A stretch of 64,000 nt of DNA, from assembly GCA_013350335.1 (NCBI GenBank), contig CM023541.1, positions 64,600,413-64,664,412 of the forward strand, read 5' to 3'. The position numbers were made by a program, and so were the translations under genes. The notes beneath the pieces were generated by a model, which saw nothing but the letters and a program-made list of their open reading frames with translations, had not been told where the DNA came from and did no database searches. Every line of letters begins with the position of its first letter. Position 1 is the first letter of the stretch. This document shows positions 45,166-58,436 of this stretch, piece by piece. Source of the DNA: Chimonanthus salicifolius. Lineage: Eukaryota; Streptophyta; Magnoliopsida; Laurales; Calycanthaceae.

Positions 45166-46212
45166 AAACCCGAGATTTATACCGCTGTCAGCGTTGGGGA
45201 AAGAAGAGCTCATCCTGCAAAAAAGGATGTTCATGAGCTGGACTTGGGCTGGTGTTAGGCTTCGATTTGAGCTCAGCTCTCTGCCACTCGTGATGTAGAG
45301 AACTAACTTAGGCCTGGTAATTTAATGGTCCAGCATAGAAATAATGGGCTTGAGCTTATATACTGTGAAGCGCCAAATAAACACAAATGAATGGATAATT
45401 ATACGAAGAGGTGAGGCCCTGGTACTCTTGGGTCCATAGACTTCATCCAGGCCTCAATGTGATTTGATCATAAGTTCAAAAAATTAAGAAGATCCAATTC
45501 TAATTAAGTTAACAGGCCAAGGTACGTTCTTGACCAAGTCAATACCTATTTTATACAAAATAAAAATAAAATTATGACTTCGATTTCTATTCTACTCCAA
45601 TGGACTACTGCCCCTAAAGTTTCCTCGTGTGTGGTAGGAAGGCATGCAGATGTCTCGAGGATTAATCAGATGCTCTAAGAGATCTTAACACTTTGAGCAT
45701 CAAAAATAAAAATAAAATATCTCAAACAATCAACTGTTTAAAAAGATTTAAGGAATAGATGACTGTGATCTATTATATTAAGTGTCTCACTGTCTGGAAA
45801 GATTCTATATGTCAAATTCATTTGTTGATTTTCAATGCATGTTGCATCGACCCAGTTTTTGAAGAATGATTAAAGAAGTAGAATGAATGTCTGGTAAACT
45901 TCGGCCCCAGTCACCACATGCAATGTTGCAAGTAAGATTGAGGCCCAACAAAGCCTAATGGGCTGAGATTAGCTTTACTTGTTGAGGGATGATCTCATAC
46001 TTATTAATTTGATTGTGGGCCTAATGGACCCATCTATTTACAAATTCTAATAGCCTCACCCCCTCGATCTCATCCAAGTGTGAAGCTCATATTTTATTAT
46101 TTTGGTAAATAAACTAAGATTTGAATTGATCAATGATTCAATACATTATTAGCATGTGCAATAAAGCAGGAAAGTCTTCGCTGGAAATTTTGTCATTTTG
46201 CACCGGCCTCCT
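45166..46212. other. Spacer upstream of the ADH-like gene
   Basis: No ORF or repeat was recognised. The right end must contain the distal promoter of the ADH-like gene. Confidence 0.5.
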
Positions 46213-46222
46213 CTTTATAAAA
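46213..46222 (+). promoter_or_regulatory. TATA box of the ADH-like gene
   Basis: TTTATAAAAT lies 80 bp before the ATG at 46302, which leaves room for a transcription start near 46245 and a short 5' UTR. Confidence 0.55.
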
Positions 46223-46301
46223 TGCATATCAAAACCCTAAGAAATCCATCCAGTCAAGAGTTGCCGACAGTAGACAGGACCGACGCCCGGCTTTGCCCAA
46301 C

Positions 46302-49300
46302 ATGGCCGCTCAAGTCTTAACATGCAGGGGTATGCCTTCTTCTTCTTCTTCTTCTTCTTCCTCCTTTCTTCTTCAAGAAAGAATAATAACAGCAGAGTAA
46401 TTTCTTCTTCTTCCATTTGTGCTGTTTTTCAGAGTTTTTTATGATAATTTCCTTTTTAAATATGAGAAATTATCACAGATGGTTTGTTCTTTTTTTACAC
46501 AGTACCTCTAAAGATAAAGAAAGGAAAGTGTCTCTATTATTATTTTTTACAAAATTGTTCAATAAAATTGATTTTATACTAAATTGTTTTTTATTTTTAA
46601 ATATTATTTAATAAAAAGACAATAATTGACTTTATGCTGACTTGAGCAACTGGTAGGCTACTATTGTGGCTACTGGAAACTGCTTGGAAAAGATTGATTT
46701 TATGCTAAATTCTGCTTTTTCTTCCTAAAGTACTACCTACAAAAGAGAGGCTTTCTTCTTTTTAATCTTTGTTTTTTCTTTTCTACCGCTGTTGTTGTTG
46801 CTATTATAACTATAATGTGGGTCTTTCTTAAGAGAATGTGTTTTCTTTTCAAAAAGAGGAATGGTTCAATGAAGTTGGCTTAGTTTCTTTCGTCTAAAAC
46901 CCATTTATACAAAATATTTTTTTTTGAAATATTTACTATATTAAAAAAAAACCCACCAATACAGGTAAAGTTTAGAAGAATAAAAATAGCTCTGCAACCT
47001 AATATACCCTTTAAGAGGAATAAAAGACAGGAGGAAATCAGGGAAAACAACACTAATACAAAGACTTGTGCAAGATCAATACATTATTTTCAAACTCACA
47101 CGATGTCACTTGTAAAAATATTCTTGAATTCCTCAAGAGAAAAAAACCCATCTAGAAAGAGACGGGTTCGATTTCTCTATGCAAATATTTATTCTGAACT
47201 TAATATCACCTGTAAACTTGTACCTATTATTGTTGGATTGAGGTACTGAGATTTAAGATGTGTTTAATTTTATCATTCCATATGGTAGATTAAAATTTTA
47301 AGAATAACAACAGTCGTGTACAAGTAATTTATGTGCCTATTACTCGTGATTAGATGATTTCATGAGATAGAAAGGTTTTCAATAATGTTGACTCAATAAT
47401 TCATTCATTATTCACTATAATTGTGATCCCACTGGTATTGAAATTTGAAAACAGGGGTGGTGTGTTGGGGAGCTGGAGAGGCACTGAGAATAGAGGAAAT
47501 ACAAGTAGAGCCGCCGGCAGTGGGGGAAATTCGGGTACAGATGTTTTGTGCAAGCCTTTGTCACACAGATCTCTTATTGTGGCATGGATACCCCATGGTT
47601 AGTACTTACAATTGATATTTTTTTTGAAATTTATGCTTGAACTAAGCTTAGACTTTGAACTTTTCCATAATTATATATTTGTTTTTTCTCAAATGGTTTC
47701 ATAAATTATGATATATGGTTGATCTTTTCTTTGATTGTTTGGTTCTTTGTGTCACAGCCATTGTTTCCAAGAGTAATGGGACATGAAGGCGTTGGGTATC
47801 TCTCTCTCCTCTCTCTCAACTATTGGAGCAAAGTATTTTGAATAGTAATGATGGCATAATATCTTAATGATGAAATAAATTCTTATATTGAAACTAATTT
47901 TTAAAAATAGACATGGGTCAAAGCATTTTGAACAGTAACATTGGGAAAAATAATCTGTCTTAGAGACTAAATGACTTACCATCGGAGTCACAACTGTGTT
48001 AAACCAAATGGTTCAACTTGATGTTTTTGACTTTTTCTTGAGCCAGACTTGTTATTCCACAATTTGTATTGGATGGTTCTATTTTTATTTTAAGGACAAG
48101 ACATTTCATATAAGGTGAGAATACCCAACCACTCAAACAATAAAGTGATGGATAACAAAGATTTGACTAAATGATATGGTTAGGACTTATATAAGTGCAA
48201 TTTGGGCCTGGCCTAATTTGAACCTACATGAAAAATAAAAAATTTGAGTCAAGAGTGGATTTTTGGGCCTAAAATATAAGGCCCAAATTGAACTTTGGCT
48301 CAGGCCGGACCTATTACTTGAAAGCTCAAATTTGGGACATAATTTATAGAATCTATTTTTTAATTAATATTGCATATAAATATAAGAATTATTTAATATT
48401 TAATTTATATTTTTATAATAATATGGAAACTCTATTTTATATCTAAAGAACCTCGAACCTAGATGAGCCCACATATGCATTTTGAAAGCTTGAAATTGGA
48501 CTCAGGTCTTACAAATACATTTTTGGATGGCCTTGAGTAATTAGTTATTTTTTAATTCGAGATAGCTCTTGTTCAAGCCCACCCAAAACCCAGTTTGGAC
48601 TACTTGAGTTGCAACCCTAGATATGATACAGATATATTTATATACTGGTGTTTTTAAAACCAAACGGAGTCATACACTTCTACTTGGTCAAACTTGAACC
48701 AAACCCTAAAGGGTGTCTGATCCTCAAGACGGTTCAGTTTATTCGAAAACCATTATGACTTTATTTTTCTTCTCTTATTTTTTTCACTAAAAATGTAATT
48801 TTTCATTGTTCGGTATTATAGTATTATGGTTGCAATATGATTTTCATGTATTCATACTTTTTAATAGTCTATTTTTAAGTATAACAAGTATATTATATTA
48901 TTATAATATTATACTAACATCATGATTTTAAAGGGTTCAACATGATTTGACCCGATAATTGAACATAATTAAATCAAATCATCATAAGAAAGGTTTTAAT
49001 TAATAGTTTGATCCTTAAAACATTTGCATGTACCTCACAATAAATTATTCCCTTGTTCTGACATTTCATTCAAAGTGTTAGGGCCAGGCCTGGGCCATGT
49101 ACGCTTAAGGCAAGAGAAGAGGGCCTGGCAGGGCTAGGCTTCTTGGTATTGCTTGAACAAGTATTGGGCCTGCACGAAGATCTATTGTACTCAATGTAGG
49201 AAAGGAAACTAAACCTAAAAAAGTATATGGCCAAATAGCGCATCTAGGAACAATAGGGCTTATCACAGTTCACAGCTCAAGCCTGCCAAACTTGGTAATT

Positions 49301-52300
49301 TCTACAATAGAATTGGAATTAAGTTCTAAAGTCTTATGCTTCATATGCCCAGCTTGCATTTATAGGGCTTTATGTAAGATGGGTCCAGTCAAAACCTGAC
49401 CAGGTTCCATCCCTAATTCTAATATTCTTCAAAAAACTACCAAGTTTCCAACATGAGCATCTCCATCAAGGACGGAACAAGGGGCAGACAAGGACCCTAG
49501 CACCACCACCATCGGTAATAGAACCACCGCTCCAACTTAGGCCTGTTCATGAGCTTAAGCCAGGCCTGAGCTTAGTCTAAAGACCCATCCATCATAGATG
49601 AACAAGGCCCAAACAAATGTATTTGACAAACGGGCCAACTCAAGCTCGTTCTTTAATAATCACATGTATTGAATTTTATATAGGGTAACGACTCCATCTC
49701 TCTATTCCTACAAACATACTCCAATATGCAAGTTCAGGCTCAAATGGGGAAAGTCCATCCGAATCGGCCCATGAACAACTGATCCCCCTGAAAGAATAAT
49801 AGAATCTATTATAAATAAAAAATTGGTCATGAGGATTACTCAAGTGCTCTAAGTGGCCTGAACACCTTGATCAAGAGTCGAGAGAAATTCTAGTTCCACT
49901 TGAAATGTCATCCAACTAAGGGGGTCATGGATTCATATTCATTTTGCAGTAGGGTGGAGAGCGTCGGCGAAGGCGTGACGGAATTCAAAGAAGGAGACAT
50001 TGTCATCCCAACCTACATCGGAGAGTGTAAGGAATGTATGAACTGCCAAACGGGAAAGACCAACATGTGCCATAAATACCCATTCCAGTACAATGGCCTG
50101 ATGTCCGACGGCACATCAAGAATGTCGATACGAGGGCAAAAGCTTTACCATTTATTTTCATGCTCAACATGGTCTGAGTTCATGGTGGTGAATGCAAACT
50201 ACGTGGTGAAGGTCCACCCATCACTTCCTCTGCAAAGTGCCAGCCTCATCTCCTGCAGCTTTACGACCGGATTCGGTGCAGCCTGGAAGGAGGCTGACGT
50301 TCAAAAGGGTTCCACTGTTGCCATTTTCGGCCTTGGAGGAGTTGGGCTAGGGGTCAGTATGCATTTTGTCACACACTTATGCATGAAAATACTTATTTGC
50401 TCCATTCATTGGAAACAAGATTTTCAGTGTTCGTGGAACTGGGCCTGGGCCTGGGCCAGGTCCACGTCGTCGATCATGTTTTCAGATGGAGCACAAGAAA
50501 CTCTTTTTTTTTTTTTTTTCATATTTTTTGCTGAAAATCTCATCTTCTACCAAAGAGGACGATTAAAGAGGACTTGACAAATAGCAACAACTCTATCTCT
50601 TCGTAACTTATAACTTGATTAATCTCATCTAATAATTTCTCCAACAAATATTGTCTTTTTTTTTTTTGTCTCTTGTGAAAATTGGGTTGATAGATTAAAG
50701 GCACTTTGATAAAAGTAAAAGGTGATAAAAGTAAAAGGTGTAGGAAACATGTTTTGTCAAAAAACGTTAGCTCTTTTGGATTGAAACCAAAATAAGATAA
50801 AAATGAAATAAAATAAAATAAAAAAGGAATTATGTTGATGCAGGTGGTGAGTGGAGCAAGTGTTCTTGGGGCCACAAAAATAATAGGAGTGGATTTGAAT
50901 GAGAAGAAGAGAGAGAAGGGAATGATTTTTGGTATGACAGACTTTGTAAATCCAAAAGCAAGTGACAAATCTCTCTCGGAGAGAATTAAAGAAATGACAG
51001 GAGGACTTGGTGTGGATTTTAGCTTCGAGTGCACTGGCATACCAGAACTGCTCAATCAAGCCTTCCAAAGTACAAGAGAGGTATGTGTTTGTATCCTTTT
51101 TTTTTTTTTTCTTCTATGATTAAGATAGTGTTCACCTTATTTAGTTTATCCGGCTAATCTTTGAAACATGTGCAAATTTACCTATCGATACACACCGAGT
51201 AAAATTACCTTTTAAGATTGAATGAGAATTGAGGTCAGAACTCCGGGTTCCTAAAATGGGTTTCTAGCCATTACTCAATAATATTAAATTGTTGATTATA
51301 TCTACTATCATTTTAATTTTTTTTTAAATTATCTAAATGACGGATGGATCCTGGAAGCAGTGATACTGCTGATTGTATATTTGTATGTGATCATTTCACT
51401 TATTAGTATCTCTATTCGGGCTGCGTTTGGATGGGGGTAAGGGGAGATAACGGGGTTACCCCCATTACCTTTGTTTGGCAATGGGCAAGTGAGGGTAAAA
51501 AATTGAATATGTACCCCTCTCCCACCCTTTTTTAAAAACCCCTTAGGCTATGGGGGCTTTCAGAAAACCCTTGTCCCTCTTTGCCCCTCTTTATCCCCTC
51601 TTTGCACCTATAAAGCAAAAATATTTTAAAATATTTTTTAGTTGATGAATATTTTTCAATAATTATGTCTCATAAAATTTTATTTTTTATTTTTTATATT
51701 ATATGAATTTAATAAAAATGATTAATTCTCATAAAATTGTTAATATATCAAGTTATCCCTGCTTACAATTACCAAACAAGATTTTTTATCCTTAAGGTAA
51801 TTTTTTACTTTACTTCTGCAATTACCAAAAAAGATAAGGGTAACTCCAGTTCAAGACTAACTCTTACTCAAAGGTGACCCTACTTAAGAGTAACCCTTGT
51901 AGAATTTACCTCTCATCTAAAAACAACCTTATGTGAACTCCGTAAATGAAATAATACGATCAAGAGGTCACCGGTTCGAACACAGTTGGGGTCTAAATTA
52001 TTTGCTGTTATAGCTTAAAAATAATAATAATAATAACACGTTGCACACCGGTTTAAGTAATTTGGTGGTGCTACAATGCTATTGTTAATTTGCTATAGAA
52101 TTTTCAGTCAGTGTTGCTTTAGCTTTCACTTTTATTTGACAAAAGGAAAAGGACATTCTATTTGAATGTTAGTTGCGTTTTTGTTTGGACGTACCAAATA
52201 AAATCAGCACAACACTCACTCCTTAACCATATAATCATTGCTTTTTAAGATTTGATTTCTTTGGTTATACTGCTTAAGATAACTTAAATTAGAAAACAAT

Positions 52301-54121
52301 CAAAGGACTTTGGGGATTATTTAAAAAATTCCTATAATTTTTCTTGAGGTGGGAGAAGATTCTCTTTCTAATTTAATCACTTCAAGAGAAGTATTTTAAA
52401 AAATATTATTACTAATATATTTGAAAGTTCGAAAAATTCAGTTAAAATTTTATGCGGATCTATTATTCTTTGAGAGAGAGATTCTCTTGGGTTGAGATTT
52501 TTTTAGTATTCTCTTAGTGAGAGATTCTCTTTCAAGTGAAGATTGGAGTAACAATTACAAGTGATGCATTCAACGGAGAGTCATTAACGTCATTCAATGT
52601 CAAAATTCTATCTATATAAAGTTGAGCTTTCAAGTTCTATTTCTTCACTTGATCTTTTAAAAAACAACTATTTATCATTTTATTTTTCTTCGACTCACAT
52701 TTTTAGTGGTCTATTTATTTTTTATTTTTTTTCTACCGTGTACTATTTCTAATCTCTCTATCCTACGTACATTGTAAATTTCTGATATTCTACTTACATG
52801 CATAAATTATTCAAAATGAGTTTCTCTTATTTTATCATCAATGATTGTTATTTTTAAATTCTCTAATTGAGTTATATAACTTAAATGCTGATGATAATAA
52901 TGAATCATACTCACCGAAAGGAGTATCCCTATGCCTATTAATTTTTTTACAAGATTCTCCTTAGATAATATAAATATTTTCCTAAGTAAAGAATTGGGAG
53001 ATTATGCGGTAGAAAAATTCACTTCAATGATTTTTATCACTTTTATCCTTAGGATAAATGAATCTAACTTTTCATGTTTTCTTACTTTCTTATTTGCTTA
53101 TTTTACGATGTGTGGCAAATGGAAATTAGGGAATAGGAAAAACAATTGCAATTGGGGCAATCGATGGGGAAAATGTGGCTATTAATTTGCTAGCGCTGAT
53201 GTCGGGCAAGACTTTGAAGGGTTCAATCTTTGGTGGAGTCCGACCTCACTCTGACATTCCACTAATCATCAACAAATGCATTAATAAGGTGAGCTTTTTC
53301 ATAAATTAATATTCATATTGTCTTGCATAAACAATTAATTATATGCATTTGGTTTATTATTTTGATGATTATCATTAGTCAGGGATATAAATATCGGTTT
53401 ATATGATATTACTATTTCATATGAAATATTTAAAGTATAATAGGTTGAAGTAATAATTCTATAAAATTCTAAACTTTGGATAGTTATAAATGTTAGAAAG
53501 TTCCGTAAAACAAATATTTTATTTTTAGCTATCAAAATGGTCTAGTCTAATATAGTATTGACTATAAATTGACAAATTTATTCCCCTTCCATAGGCACAG
53601 ATTGGTGAGAAGGATCTTTCAATAAGTGGGATCCTCATGTCTTCGTTAGCAACTAACCATTACTAAATGATGGCTATTGGTGCTGTTCATAAATTCAAAA
53701 TAGTTATGGAAATGCGTTTGTAGATGAAGATGACGACGACGATGGGACTGTTCTTTTCAAAATTCAAGGAGAGGCCAAAAATTAATGTGCTTATAAAAAT
53801 TGTTGAAAATTTTAGAAAAATATTTTACATTTTCAAACTAATTTACCGAAATCAATTTTCAAATAGGTTTTTCTTCAAGGTCATCATAGGTGGGCCACCT
53901 TACAAAAATCTATTCTTTTAAAAAATAAGGACTTTTTAAAATTTTAAATGCAGGAATTTAAATTTAGCCTTTTAATTACAATTTTGTTTGGTGTGCAGGA
54001 ACTCCAACCAGATGCACTTATCACTCATCAAGTCCAAATGGAAGACATCAACCATGCACTTGAGCTTGTCAAACAACCAGATTGCCTTAAAGTTGTAATA
54101 GAGATTGACTCTAATAAGTGA
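46302..54121 (+). CDS. Alcohol dehydrogenase-like zinc oxidoreductase (plant ADH-like family)
   Basis: Seven exons join in phase to 376 residues: 46302-46329, 47455-47597, 47758-47795, 49950-50352, 50844-51080, 53130-53288 and 53999-54121. It is a cytosolic NAD-dependent medium-chain dehydrogenase by family. Catalytic zinc ligands are visible: Cys in SLCHTDLL, His in GHEGVG and Cys in SCSFTTGFG. The structural zinc site [15 protein letters not shown] has all four Cys. The NAD fold shows FGLGGVGLG and the Asp of [10 protein letters not shown]. The end is [17 protein letters not shown]. The length and motifs fit the Arabidopsis ADH-like proteins (At1g22430/At4g22110 group) rather than classical ADH1; the substrate is unknown. 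The start is the first ATG after the TATA box ([10 protein letters not shown]). Introns reach 2.15 kb. No lesion was seen. The stop codon lies in a 46-bp tandem duplication. Confidence 0.93.
46336..46360. repeat. (TTC)n microsatellite in ADH-like intron 1
   Basis: Repeated TTC units starting six bases into the first intron, followed by more C/T-rich sequence. Confidence 0.9.
51418..51929. mobile_element. MITE-like element in ADH-like intron 5
   Basis: The left end is GGGCTGCGTTTGGATGGGGG. The reverse complement of the right end is AAGGTTGTTTTTAGATGAGA, an imperfect inverted repeat. The interior is rich in GGGTAA/TTACCC blocks. The target duplication is not clear, so the superfamily is open. 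Confidence 0.5.
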
Positions 54122-54195
54122 ATTATTATGTTACTTTGTTGTAATAGAGATTGACTCTAATAAGTGAATTATTATGTTACTTTGTTGTAATAGAG
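54092..54195. repeat. 46-bp tandem duplication across the ADH-like stop codon
   Basis: A 46-bp unit starting GTTGTAATAGAGATTGACTC covers the last codons, the stop and the first 3' UTR bases (54092-54137). It is repeated exactly at 54138-54183, then 12 bases of a third copy follow (54184-54195). The reading frame ends at the first copy, so the protein is unaffected. Confidence 0.95.
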
Positions 54196-55599
54196 CTTGT
54201 ATTAGATTACTATCATAATCATTTGTCAAAATCACATTTATTGGAGTTTGATTTTTTTTTTAATTTCACTTCTTCATTTGTCTATTTTGCCTTTCTTTAT
54301 TTATTCTCTATATTTTCAATGATTTATTTCTTTTTCTTATGCCTATCTTGTATGATCACTCAGTTCTATATATTCTAAGAAGAGAGTCTCTAAAAATTAA
54401 AGAATTTGAGTTGGTAACTATAACAAACATTTTAAACATTAACATACTTGTAAATGGAAAGTGAATCTAAATGTTTTATACTAAACTATTTTATTACGAA
54501 CCAAATTATTTACACGTCCAAATTAGAGTAGAACAAAAGCTGATATATTAATACTTGAATTATGAATAAATACAAAAGCTCAAATTTAGATCTATTCTTA
54601 AACTAAATATGAGAGCTTGTCATATAAACTAGGCCAGCTATCCTAACACGGGTAAAATCTGTTAAGAGACATGAGATGAAGTGAAATTCTCATTTTACCT
54701 CTACTGGTATACCGATAACACACCATATACAATGGTACTTTATGAACAATACACCGACAAAGAGAAAATGAGAATTCACTCCATCCCGTATCTCTTAATA
54801 AATTTTGTCCATATTAGAATGGATATCCCATAAAGTAAAGGTCGATTTGAGCCCTTTTTAATATACAAGCCTGATCTAAACTACTAGGCCCATTTGAGTT
54901 CAACTTCAATTCATACTTTATTATCGCCTTTATTATTTGCAATATGAACTTCAATTTGAGTTGATACTATCTGACCAACCCAACTTGCCCTTCTAATATT
55001 TAGATTATTGAACTTCTACTTAGACATTTATATGTATATACTTATATTTGAGATTAATGGACATGGTATTTAAAAATTGGTCCAGTTCGAATTATATCGA
55101 CCACGGCACGATTGACTCTTGAATAACTCAGATTAATTCCTATCATTTTCATTTGATTCTGAATATATCTCAATTAATTTCAAATTTAATTCATTAGACA
55201 TAACACAAACTTAATTCCTACCAAATCTAAAATCTGAATTCGATATTTAAAAGCTTGCTCATGAAACATGAGTTGGGCATTGAATTAATTATTTTGAAAA
55301 ATCAGCAATTGAAGAGAAGAAAAAGAAAGTGAAGTGATGGGAGACCAATCATTTAATTGACGTGATAGAGGACAAACTAACCAGCAAATACAAAATCTCT
55401 GCACGAGTGCAGATTTTGCACTAGTGCCAGCAAAAGTCTGCTCATTCATTATCTTCAACCCATTTCTTTTTACAAAGAAATGTTAGTGAGCGGGACGGGC
55501 AGAGAGAGACTTATTCTTACTCCGTTTATATTAATTTTTTTATTTTTATTTAATCTATATTTAAATTATCTTTATAGATTTTTTCTTAAATTTACGTGA

Positions 55600-55706
55600 T
55601 ACCTATAGTAAAATCTTTACATGTGAGCCCACTACCTTTAGAGCACAGTAAAATTAGATTATAGAGACTCGAACTCACAACCTCAAAATCAGTTGAGCTA
55701 CATCGG
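55600..55706 (-). mobile_element. tRNA-derived SINE, head portion
   Basis: The minus strand reads CGATGTAGCTCAACTGATTT (A box) and GTGAGTTCGAGTCTCTATAA (B box), about 30 bp apart. A body follows without a clear A-tail. It is similar in layout to the SINE in the SIG2 intron. Confidence 0.65.
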
Positions 55707-56254
55707 ATTATCTTTAAAGTTTTAACTACTTGTGACATAATTTATTTTAAAAAAATATTCTTAATTTAAGAATTAATTAATTTAAATTTGACTATATTGG
55801 GTGATGAATGATCCTATCATTCGGATAACAATTTTAGAGTCTTACTAATTTTTTTTAACTATTGAAAGTCTTACTAATTTGATTTGCCATAGCGATATTA
55901 AAAAGTATAATTTTAGAGCAAGTGCAGTATCTTTTACTTAGAAGTGGAAAGTCATTTAGCTTGCTATCTTTTTGGACTATTGAAAGGCTAATAAATTATA
56001 ATCTATCACATCAATATACGAAATAATCCTTCAAATAGGCAAGGGGCCCATCAAATTGAGTAGGTTTGTCTCTATTTGAAAAGTTTTTTCTTGAAATAAA
56101 AAATCTCCTTGAATCAAGTAATATTTTTTACGCTCTTCAAAAGTTAATCAATTTTAATTATTTTTAATTTTTAAAATTTATGGGTTAAAAAATATAACTT
56201 GATTGGTTTAGTGAAGATTATTCAAATAAGATTTTTTTTCAATTACCCTAACAC

Positions 56255-56460
56255 CTAAAGGTAAAAATATCGACAGATAGATAACATATTGGCTACTACG
56301 TATTGGCCAAAAGAGAATCGAACTGTATCTCCCGGTGTGTAGCAGGCCCACCAAGTATCAGCCAATATTGATAGATATCGGTTGATATATATTGGTTGTG
56401 CATCAGCCAATATATTTTGGTTGTGTATCGGTCGATATGTATCGATTGGTAAAGACAATG
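56255..56460. mobile_element. Decayed TATCGG-type MITE
   Basis: Repeated TATCGGTTGATAT, CAGCCAATAT and TATCGGTCGATATGTATCGA motifs. They look like the ATCGGCCGAT repeats of the elements near 30 kb after C-to-T decay. The ends are not recognisable. Confidence 0.45.
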
Positions 56461-57094
56461 TACTTCTGATAAAATGATCATAACTTTATTATAGGGCTTC
56501 AATCGAAGTGATTTCAAAGGTGTTAAAAAGATGACTTCGAGAGCAACGCGGCAGGAATATAAATTAAAACAGAAAATATTTCCACACTTTATTATTAAAT
56601 TTTAGATTATTTAAGATTCAAAATGATAAAAATGATAAAAAACTGAAAATGTTCAATCTTTAGGTTTATTTTCTCTGTTTCTGAAAATTTTGAGATCTTT
56701 CCACATTTCTTTCAAAATATTATAAAAATTCTTGATTTTGTAACTTCAAAATTATATTTAAATATTTAAAGGACTGCAAAATAATGAAAAAAAAAAAAAT
56801 ACATAGATTAAGCTTAGGAATTTTTTTTTTCCATGATTGAATTTTGGAGAAGAGAAAAAGTATCGACAGATACGACCGATACGGGCATATTGGCGTGGGC
56901 CAATATTTTGATCCCAGCTACTACCACCCGCATTTGATGTGTCCCATGCGTGCATGATAATAATATGTATCAGTGTTTGGGTGATCATCCTTTAATCAAT
57001 ATTAGAGTATAATTTCATGAGAAATAATAAAGTATAGGAGATTAGTAGTATAATAACGTTAAGTCATGTATCTTTATCATCTAAGTAAAAAAAA

Positions 57095-57940
57095 TAGTTC
57101 CGTTCGCTATATCTTGGACTGTTTGAAAAGAGCAAAATGGGAGGATTTTTTAGGATAAGAGGGGTAGCAGCATTGATGTATTTTAGTGGGCTAAATGGCA
57201 CCTAGTTGGTTGGTTGTCTGCTTGTAAGGATTTTCGTGGCCTCACTCCGGAAGATTTTTATCTGTCTTGGGATGGGTGTATGAAAGGTGTTGGTAAAGTG
57301 AAAAAGAGAACGGTTAAGTGGGTTGCGCCACCACTTGGTTTTTGTAAATTCAATGTGGATAGGGCGGCAAGGGGTAAACCGGGGCCGGCAGGTATAGGAG
57401 GCGTGCTTCATGATGACAGTGGGCGTATGTTGGCTTCTTTTTTTGAGTCAGTTGAGCAGATGAAATCGAATGAGGCTGAATTAAGAGCTATTAGGAGTGC
57501 ACTTCAGATTTGGTTTAGGTTTAGGAGTGGTAATCTCATTATCGAAAGTGACTCAACCAATGCCATCTCCTGGGTTAGTAATAGGAAATTTCTCCCGTGG
57601 AGGTTGATCAGTATTGCTAGGGACATATGGCGGTTGTGCAAGTGTGGTGGCGTCTCTTTCACTCACTCTCCTCTATCAGCGAACTGTGTGGCAGACTTTT
57701 TGGCAAAAACCGGGGTGCATCTACTATCTCCATCTTTGGTTTTTTTCTCTTTTTTTTAGCCTTGGTTCTTAGGAGCCTGGGCCTTTATGGGTTGTTGTTT
57801 TTGGATGGCCTTCTTGATGTTTTTATCTCCTTTTTGTTGTTCATTTTTTTTGGGTTTTGAGTATACTCCTTTTATACTTGAATCCCTCCCCTTCTAATTT
57901 CTTTTTAATAAGAAGTTGCCGTTAAAGTTTAAAAAAAAAA
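57095..57940 (+). mobile_element. 5'-truncated LINE with RNase H domain and 13-bp target duplication
   Basis: The frame 57214-57759 encodes CKFNVDRAARGKPGPAGIGG, then MKSNEAELRAIRSALQIW, then NLIIESDSTNAISWV and SPLSANCVADFLAKTG. This is a complete LINE RNase H domain with the catalytic Asp, Glu, Asp in place and no stop. A 3' UTR and A-tail (57931-57940) follow. TAAGTAAAAAAAA occurs at 57082-57094 and 57941-57953. It is the youngest-looking LINE in the window. Confidence 0.88.
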
Positions 57941-57953
57941 TAAGTAAAAAAAA

Positions 57954-58436
57954 ATTATATTTTAAAATTTTAAATTTTTACAGATGAATGAAGAAGATAG
58001 ATGGCTTAAGCTGGACGAATTGTACTTGTTGGACCTAAACCCAAATGTACATGGGGTTTATTCGGGCTTGGACCAAAATAAGAAAATCACTTTGAAAGTC
58101 TCCACAGTCCACATCCAGTCTACGAAACAGCGTAAGACGGCGACGGTAAAACATCTAATGGGTTAGATCTTCATTTTGTTTGCCACGTTCTGAACGAGGT
58201 GAGGGCATCTTAGTCATTTACCTGGAAAGATAATGGAGATCTGAAATTGCCAGTACTACTACTTCTTCCTACTCTTTCTGTGAACCAGACACTCTCTAAA
58301 TCTCTCTTTTTGTACTTTTTCTAAATTCTTCTATTTGCATTGTCTCCATTAACAATCAAATTCCAATCCCTTCATTTTTCCACCTTTTAAGACCTCTCTC
58401 TCTCTCCTCGTCTTATCTTGCTTGCTGAAATCAACC
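57954..58436. promoter_or_regulatory. 5' flank and leader of the WEB gene
   Basis: It contains pyrimidine-rich patches (for example ACCTCTCTCTCTCTCCTCG at about 58391), common near plant transcription starts, and no clear TATA box. A 60-codon ORF at 57984 is not conserved as far as I can tell. Confidence 0.35.

Larger units (their letters stand above)
54196..57081. other. Intergenic DNA with SINE and decayed MITE
   Basis: AT-rich spacer between the ADH-like gene and the LINE. It holds the SINE at 55600-55706 and decayed TATCGG-like repeats (56255-56460 and about 56865-56915). Otherwise nothing was recognised. Confidence 0.5.

Noticed and set aside
57984..58166. 60-codon ORF upstream of the WEB gene
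   Set aside because: No recognised family, and it does not join in phase to the WEB exons.
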